Positions 57,030-64,000 of a DNA stretch of 64,000 bases are shown here, piece after piece. Numbering within the stretch: position 1 is the first letter of the stretch; every line of letters begins with the position of its first letter. Source of the stretch: Pycnopodia helianthoides (taxonomy: Eukaryota > Echinodermata > Asteroidea > Forcipulatida > Asteriidae). A model generated the notes under the pieces. The model was not told the DNA's origin. It did no database searches and saw nothing but the letters and a program-made list of their open reading frames with translations. A program made the position numbers and the translations under genes. Location of the stretch: positions 13,744,078 to 13,808,077 of the forward strand of contig CM063249.1 in the NCBI GenBank assembly GCA_032158295.1. The letters are read 5' to 3'.

Positions 57030-57210
57030 AAAAAAACAGGACTTGAACCTGTGACTATCGGATTAGCGTGCCGGCACCCTACGGACTGAGCTGTCTAGCC
57101 CTAATGTTGGCGGTCTCCATATTTTGTCAATATCTTTGATTGGGGGTGCCATTCAGAAGCCAATTAACATGCCAGAGCTCTATTGACTAGAGCGGGACTT
57201 GAACCTGCAA
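57030..57210 (-). mobile_element. tRNA-like SINE heads
   Basis: ACAGGACTTGAACCTGTGAC (B box inverse), ATTAGCGTGCCGGCACCCTA and CGGACTGAGCTGTCTAGCCC (A-box side). A second GCGGGACTTGAACCTGCAAC lies at 57190-57210. Related to 18142-18238. Confidence 0.65.
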
Positions 57211-58526
57211 CCTACAGCTTCTGACTGGTTGATTATTTTCCGTTCATTTTGTTTTCTTTCTCACTCGCTCTCTGTCTATGAAACTCGCACAGTACTGCAC
57301 AAAAACTGCTGTAAGCAGCTCTATGAAATTGGGTCCAGATCTCTGTCTAGCGATTCCGCCCATCCAACAGAGGTCTCTGATCACCAGAGGGGAGTCACAC
57401 TGGCTGCCTTCCCTATTGTCATGATGTCAGGAAGGATAACACAACAACCATGTACACAGCGAGGTCAACCCCTGGTCATACTGTGTGTGTGTGTGAAGAT
57501 TTTAATAAAGAGAGGCTGTCAGGAGTACCCCCTACCCATAGACAGGATGAATGGCAGTCGCATTCGATATCCAGTTTTGCCCCATTATTGTATGGTGATA
57601 CAAAACACTGAACTTGAGTTACCCTCAGTGTACACGTACCTTCACTAGTCAGTGCGGTTCTGTACTTCATTTGGACTTGAACTTTGACCACACAGTGTTT
57701 AGGACACATCTGAGCTTTCCATTTTGATGGAAAAATTTGATAAACTTGTACAGTTGGTCCTTTCTGTAAGCTCTTCCTCAACGGTCTGTACACTCAGTAC
57801 AACTCACAGGCCTCTTGGCGTGTAAACTTAACACAAACGTTTCCCCTGGCTAATGAACTGACCAAGGTCGTTACAAATTTCCAGTTTTAAATCACAGAAA
57901 AATCACGCAATAATTTTATTATTATGTATTATGTGTATTGTGCAAATTACTGCATGGCATAAATGCGAAAAGTTTTTGGATGATTTTCGTTTTGAAACAG
58001 CATCATCTGTCAAAATTTGTTCAGAGAAAACATTCCTTAAAAAAAAAATTATCTCGGCGAAAATCAGGCCATGCACCTCAAAAAAGGTCTACGTATTAAG
58101 TTGCATGACAGTACTTGCAGATCAAACATCCTTAAATGGAATTTTGCTCTAGTTGTTTCACTGAGAAATAAAATCACCAGATGGAAACCTTAAACAGCCA
58201 GACCGTAGACTCTTTTGCCTGGTCTTTGCTTTTGCGCCCCTTTAAAAACATGTCTATTAAAATCTTTTATCAGATGTGCAGGATAAAATACTTAAATAAG
58301 AGTTAAATTAACTGACAAGTTATTATTTGCACTGTACCACAAATCAACAATCCACAAAAATAGACCAACGCAACAATGTTGATGAACTACATGTATCATT
58401 AAAAGACGCAGATGGATGAAAAAGAAGCTAACATCTGCATGATTACTTCACAGACATCACACAGGCAATTGCCTCAATGCCTAGCTGGTCATTGCCTTGG
58501 TGCCCCTTGAAAGTAGAATAGTAGAA

Positions 58527-58892
58527 TTAAAGGGAGGGTCAAAGATTGGTAAGTACATGTACTCCAAAAGTTAAAGAGCATACATACTTACTTGGTGAAA
58601 ACTACTGCAGCTGTTGATACTATTTGAGAAAAGATTCCTTCAAAGTAGTATGGTTTGGATTATTTGTCACCCCAAAACATTGGAGTGTGAGAAATGATTC
58701 ATGCATGAATTGTTTCTCAGATTTCTTTGGGTTGGTGTCCATTCGTGAAAGCTGCGGCCAGAAATGCGGTTGGTATCGCTGTCAGTGTCACTTCACTAAT
58801 TGTGGATGGATTTTACATTGGTGTGCGGCAAGATGTAGACACTGTATTCAGCTGAAACTGTTGTTGTATCTTTCTTTATAATTTTGCCTATA
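58527..58892. mobile_element. TTAA-type MITE, subfamily D
   Basis: TTAA at 58527-58530; TTAAAGGGAGGGTCAAAGAT on the left, ATAATTTTGCCTATAA on the right (right TTAA mutated). Hairpin GTGAGAAATGATTCATGCAT / GAATTGTTTCTCAGATT. Confidence 0.82.
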
Positions 58893-59566
58893 AATCAGCA
58901 TTATGTTGACAAAAACAAATCTATGACACTTCCCTTATAAAGGTAAGAAAAAACTTCCTTGCCAATAACAAAGTATCAGGCATGCAAACTGCGTTCTAAA
59001 TTCACAGCTAATTTTGCTAACATTCTCATCACCAATCTGCTACGCCTAATTTTACAAAGCTGCTTTTAAAGCACAAACATTTACTAAGCACAACATAATT
59101 TTACTCAAAAGAATAATTGGTTTACCAGCCTATTAAAGCGCCACGTACATGTAACATGTACAATTTATGACTGGTTTCCTGCTTAATTTTGCTCAGTATA
59201 ACAATTTTAAGCAATACTGTCTGCTATATGAAGTTGGCCCCTGGTGAACGGTTAGTAATCCAAACTGCATAGTACAAATACACTGTGTACAAATAATAGT
59301 GTACACAAAATGTACCAGTGGTTGCTTCGAGACATGATATGATTAATCAAAAGCTAACGTTACACATTTGCTGTTTTTCCGAGGGGTAAATCTGTAATAA
59401 AGTACATCCCCATTGGCAATATTCAATATTATTCTGTATTCATAATCACTCATAGCCCAGAACGTGGGAATTTGGGCTAATTATTTGCCCACAAGAAAAC
59501 TGAAAACCTGTTTTGAAAAATAATATGTTACTGTACATTTTGTAGTCAACAGTATCCAACACCAGG

Positions 59567-59695
59567 CCTGGAATTACTTGCCCCTGGTCTTGGTCTTGGC
59601 CTTGGTGCACTTTCTGAAAATTCCCATTTAGACTATAAGACTTTCCAACGGAAGTGCCTTTCGCAAAATGAAAAAAGACCTGCCTTCTTAAAACA
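59567..59695 (+). mobile_element. CAGGCCTG-family MITE, internally shortened
   Basis: CAGGCCTGGAATTACTTGCC at the left. The core GGTCTTGGCCTTGGTGCACT and TTTCCAACGGAAGTGCC follow. The right end is eroded (GACCTGCC). Confidence 0.7.
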
Positions 59696-59731
59696 CAGAT
59701 GTGTACAACTACAAGTATTATCTAGCTACTT

Positions 59732-59905
59732 GGTATTCTTGTGGTCTTGTGGTAAGACACTACTCTAGAATGGCAAAGGCCGTGGGTTCGAATCCCACCC
59801 GAGTAACATGCCTTTGGATTTTTTCATCGGACTTAGGACAGTACTTAGGACACAGTGCTTTACATACATCAGTGTTAGGATAAAAACCAAATAATATTCT
59901 TTATC
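59732..59905 (+). mobile_element. tRNA-derived SINE, short family
   Basis: GTGGTCTTGTGGTAAGACAC (A-box side), CGTGGGTTCGAATCCCACCC (B box), ATCGGACTTAGGACAGTACT, ACACAGTGCTTTACATACAT, CCAAATAATATTC at the end. Head and tail match 42428-42600. Confidence 0.78.
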
Positions 59906-60519
59906 CCCGATGCAAATTTATCTTCTATTAAAAAGTACAGTGTATTATAACTTAACAAAAAGTAGTAAACAGGTTTTGTATTTTAATTGTATTGTTCATT
60001 GTGTTTGGGGGTTTTAACTGTTTTAATTTTTTACAAAAAGAACGACCATGTCATTCTCATGTCATTTCCTAGCAGGCAAACTTTATATTGAATAGATATT
60101 CATTGAAATTGTAGGCCTACTTATCAGGGATGAGATTTGCCTATATGTGAAAATTCTTGAAAATGGCTTGTGGGACTGGCTTCCCCTTTTCTAGCCCAGA
60201 AGTCACAGAACCACCCAAATGTAACACATTTACAGACTCTGTGCATAACCATAAATACAAAACATAAATCAGAAACAATCTCTTTCTCCCTTTAGTGACT
60301 GCTACTGCTAGTGTTATACTTCTTTTAAGAAAATTTGAAGGCTCAAGGAGATTTTGAGAAAATCCTAAAATCAGGATAAATCCTTAAAAAATCACATGCC
60401 TGACTTGTCTACATGTGAAGGATTTAATTAGGAGGAGAGTTTGACTTTACAACTTCAAATTTTTACGCAAATGTATGCATTTTGCATGAAGGGCAGGATA
60501 GTTTTTCTTCCGTAAAGGG

Positions 60520-60622
60520 CCCCTGATTTACAATTTGTTGAAACATTTCAAAGGGCACCAAGGCAATACCCAGGGGCATGGAGGAAATTGCCTCTGTTGC
60601 CTCCATGAAGTATCACGCCTGT
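60520..60622 (-). mobile_element. Divergent CAGGCCTG-type element, partial
   Basis: CATTTCAAAGGGCACCAAGG, CAATACCCAGGGGCATGGAG, GAAGTATCACGCCTG. Same branch as 22281 and 46612. Confidence 0.6.
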
Positions 60623-61334
60623 GTCTGGAAAAACAGTACACTCCATGACTCTGGGTCCAGCCCCAGTGAGTATTTTCAGCCTGTCTACTAGACCCTGTGT
60701 ACACCGAGCTGACAGCAACACTTACATCTAAATTGCATCCTCTCTAGGCAAATGATCTAATCAATGAATACAGATTTTGATTTGATTGTAACACATCCCC
60801 TCATCCGGACAACTATGACCCCAATAGAGAGGGTACTGTTCTTTCCTCAATTAGAGTTTTTCCCCCAATGCAGTGGATGTGCCTGGGGTTATGACAATAC
60901 CCCCATGACCATTTATTGTTTCCTGGGTGCATGCTGCTAGAGTGTGCGGTTTACTAGAGGGGTCAGCATTCCATACATGCCTGCAGACCTTACACAATCA
61001 AATACTGTACTATGGCCCATAATTAAGGGAAGAGGAGTTTTGAGAAGCATTTCTTAACACCTGAACTTTTTCAATAAAAACGCTTTCATAAACCAACCTG
61101 TTAAAAAATGAACAAACAACATGTTTTGCATTTAGTGGAATCAAAAATAAATGGATGAATGTGCATACAGGTGCAGTATGTTTGCATTGGGGATAAAGAA
61201 TATTATTTAGTTGTTTTTAGTTTCATGATTGAATGACATCAATTTTATTTTATTTTTTTTAAATACAGTTTCTGTTGCTACAGGGATTTGAACTGGCCTC
61301 TTGTCAGTTGTTACTCAAGAACCTTACAAGTAGG

Positions 61335-61465
61335 TGGTTTAGTGTTTAAGACATGACCGCTGTAGAATGTGAGGGTCCTGCGTTCCAATCCCTCCAAGGT
61401 TTTTTTGCAGGATTCGGTGAGAATTCGAAAAAGCACCGAGTGAACAGTGCTTTTAAAATCACACA
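61335..61465 (+). mobile_element. SINE fragment, short family relative
   Basis: GGTTTAGTGTTTAAGACATG and GGTCCTGCGTTCCAATCCCT resemble A and B boxes. AGCACCGAGTGAACAGTGCT follows. It directly precedes the SINE at 61462. Confidence 0.5.
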
Positions 61466-61830
61466 TCATGGGTGGCATAAAGCACTCGCCTCTCACCACT
61501 GTGGCCCTGGTTCTATTCCCGGGCTAAAGCCATTTGATTGTGAGTAAGAGTTGTGCGAAGACCTATGATGTCATTACGTTGTTGTATTTCTTTGGGCCCT
61601 TCGATTTTCGTCCCGCCAGAAAAATCAAACATTTTCGATCTATGGATATGCTCCATGGTCATATGGATCGATGTGGCTGGCTGCCAAAGACGCCCTTGCA
61701 TGCATGCGGCTCGAACACACTGTAGCTCTGCAATGTTGCAATTCAGCTTTGCCAGCTGCGAGTATGTACCAATGGAGGTAGAAAATGTACATTTTAAGGA
61801 TGACTAGCCCCCAAATTATTGTTATTATTA
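61462..61830 (+). mobile_element. SINE with tRNA-like head, full length
   Basis: Head GGGTGGCATAAAGCACTCGC and CTGGTTCTATTCCCGGGCTA (B box); body GATCGATGTGGCTGGCTGCC, AAAGACGCCCTTGCATGCAT; tail GGATGACTAGCCCCCAAATT and ATTGTTATTATTATC. It gives the family orientation. Confidence 0.82.
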
Positions 61831-63315
61831 TCAGGGTAAGAATTTTAAAAAAAAATGAAAGGTTGTGTTTTGTAAGGGATTTTTGTTATACATTTGCTTG
61901 AATTCAGCAATTGAGACCAGCATTAGCAGTTTGGGGGGATTTCAACGCTACTCTTTTTCACCTTACATGTTGCATTTTAGATGGAATCAACCCCCCAGAG
62001 GATTGGTACTGGCATGAAACTTATCGGTGAACTTTCAGATTGAAACTGACCAAGTTTTTGTTTGAACTTTCCCTTTAACCAAAGACATAAAAGAGCCAGG
62101 GAAACAGACCCGTGGTTTCCATCCAGATCCTGATATTACCTTAAGGCCCAGGGCTTGGATCAAGTTTAGTGCTTGGGCTAAAAATATAGATACTTGATAT
62201 GATGTCATCAGGGTGGTTGACCAGAAGGCAAACAATGCTTTGCTTTCATTAAATGCAAGCACCAAACGAACACTTTAAATCAGATTATTCTTTTTTTTCC
62301 CCCCTTTCCTTCTGTGACACATCGCTGATCTCTATGAATGGTAAGGACAACAACGACTTTTACTTTCAGCATGGTTTGGGGAATATTGTTCTCCATTTAA
62401 AAGTTTAACAACAAATTCCCAAAATTCTGCCCTTGGCCTTTCGTCAAGGCATCTGTGGCTTAGACCTGTGTTGCCAAGAAGCAACTGGAACTGGAACTGG
62501 AGACCACAAGCGCGAGTGGCAAAGCAACGAGGCCTTTTCCAAATTGTCACAAGTTTATCATGTTTTTCTTTATTTCTTGATTTTTGCTCCCGGGATCGCA
62601 AAAATCCAAACCAATCATAAAGCGATGCGGTCAGCATTCATTAACCAATCATTGTGATTGGTTAAACTGGGTTTGCCCTCAACATTTTTAGTGACTAGCC
62701 AGCCGGATCAGTTACCTTGTTTTGTCACTAGTTAGTCACCCAGCTTTTTCACTAGTCCATACTTCATATTAAACAGGGATGCTTTTCAAAACTGAATTAC
62801 CTGTAGCCAGCTGGACCACTTGGAGATAATTCTGTCTGGTCCTCAGGTGTTTTAACTGGCATCTGGCCAGCGGACTAATATTAAGGGAGAACGCTGGGTT
62901 TTAAAACCATTCAGCACTTTACTTTTTGGCATCAAAATCATGAAAATTTTATGTTTGAAACTTTGTGATTAGTTTAAACAATTTTATGCAAAATCAAGTT
63001 GGAAAAGGCCTCATTAAACTCACGTGTTTGCATGTGGACTCCCCTTACAGACGCTTTGTGGCTGTACAGCTTACAGATTCGAGAAGGCCATGAAGGCCTT
63101 GGAAAAAGGCTACAACCCCCCCAATTTGTTTTTACAGAGATCCTTCCTCACTCTAACAAAACTGACCACCATGGTAAACCCTATCTCCTGGGAAATGGCT
63201 TGGTAGAGTGAAATTGATACCTCTCTCACTAACCCCTGGTAAGGATGTGTTGAAAAGCAAGCTAATTGGCTCCAAAACAAAAACTAAATCGATCACCCCT
63301 GGGTACAAGGTGATG

Positions 63316-63449
63316 GTGCCCCTTGCACTACGCTGAACACAACTTCGCACATTGCGCATCTACCATTTCTGCCATTTTGGGAGTCAATTTCTTTGCATAC
63401 ATTTTGACTCCCAAAATGGTGGACAGGATGCGTGTAAGTGCGCTGCACA
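63316..63449. mobile_element. Hairpin MITE, second copy of the 9754 family
   Basis: GTGCCCCTTGCACTACGC at the left, GTGTAAGTGCGCTGCAC at the right. Inner stem CCATTTTGGGAGTCAA / TTGACTCCCAAAATGG is perfect over 16 nt. Confidence 0.75.
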
Positions 63450-64000
63450 TTATTAAACAGATCAACAGGCACAGCCTAAAAATACACACTGATGTACACA
63501 ATTACTTAGAATACTCAATAAATCTAATGTATGTGTACAAGAAAGTTAACAGATGCTAGGTACCATACATATGTTCATATACATCACTCAGTCAGCCAGC
63601 TTTTCTGATTTCATGACAGTTAGACATGACATCATCCACTGCCACTGCCAGTATGTATTACACATGTGTGTTTACATTGTACAGTAATTCAGTAATCAAG
63701 TGGATTATTACTCAGGATGTACTTGCAAACTTATCAGGTCCCTTATCAAATTGATAAGAACAAGTCCAGCAAAAAGCAAGTCCAGTGACAAATATTTTTG
63801 CAAAGTTGACTACATTGTAACACATCAGAGCCCCATTGTATGGCTCTGCTTACCATGGACTTCTAGGCTTACGAGCCCATAGAATTATATTTGCTTCACA
63901 AGGCGCCATAAGCACAGAATCTATGGTCAGCATTATGGCATTTTAAAAGTTTGTTATTTCAAAAGGACAAAGGTCTGAAATCGGGGGATTACACAATGAC

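Larger units (their letters stand above)
53613..64000. other. Upstream region without recognised exon
   Basis: Contains a C run (54280-54298), SINEs, inverted repeats and TTAA elements listed separately. Also an A-rich tract (57019-57036) and a TACG microsatellite (56622-56638). Open frames here, such as 57199-57648 (+), lack similarity or splice context. The promoter and non-coding first exon of CLIP1 may lie here or beyond. Confidence 0.5.

Noticed and set aside
57199..57648. 149-codon plus-strand frame
   Set aside because: No recognisable domain. It begins in a tRNA-like SINE fragment and contains repeat-derived sequence.
59732..59812. Functional tRNA gene
   Set aside because: A and B boxes are present, but no clean cloverleaf can be drawn and a matching copy with the same tail exists at 42428-42600, so it is a SINE.

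Overview
The window is animal nuclear DNA: AT-rich, intron-heavy and densely packed with small transposable elements. It is dominated by one gene on the minus strand, a CAP-Gly microtubule plus-end tracking protein of the CLIP-170 family (CLIP1-like; restin in vertebrates, CLIP-190 in flies). The protein resembles the vertebrate form. It sits among a CR1/L2-type LINE, several tRNA-derived SINE families, very many MITEs and frequent TACATGTA-type motifs. Together these suggest a marine invertebrate deuterostome, most likely an echinoderm and possibly a sea star. The organism is inferred; nothing in the sequence proves it.

Layout, read 5' to 3' along the gene (right to left): 43.3-64 kb is upstream intergenic or 5' non-coding intron sequence with no recognisable other gene. 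It holds a 5'-truncated LINE (51.5-53.6 kb), SINEs and MITEs. The exon at 43088-43287 carries 97 nt of 5' UTR and the start codon. Exons at 32.1-32.6, 29.9-30.0 and 28.8-29.1 kb encode two CAP-Gly domains and a serine-rich linker. A tentative exon lies near 27.0 kb. Coiled-coil exons follow at 19.0, 17.5, 13.8, 11.6, 10.1, 9.05, 8.7, 7.1, 6.85 and 5.9 kb. The gene runs off the left edge: the rest of the coiled coil and the C-terminal zinc-knuckle region expected of CLIP1 are not in the window. Every assigned junction has GT/AG ends and matching phase. The main gap in the model is the segment between the second CAP-Gly linker and the first coiled-coil exon.

The introns are a record of transposon activity. 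At least a dozen elements are bounded by TTAA and begin TTAAAGG (piggyBac-like target choice). One 684-bp element has perfect 33-bp inverted ends and an 8-bp target duplication and sits inside an older hairpin element. A 180-bp PIF/Harbinger-like element with a TTA duplication sits inside a SINE. A family bounded by the palindrome CAGGCCTG has 5-6 bp target duplications. Several long near-palindromes and at least six tandem-repeat arrays complete the picture. No intact tRNA or rRNA gene, CRISPR array or prokaryotic feature was found.
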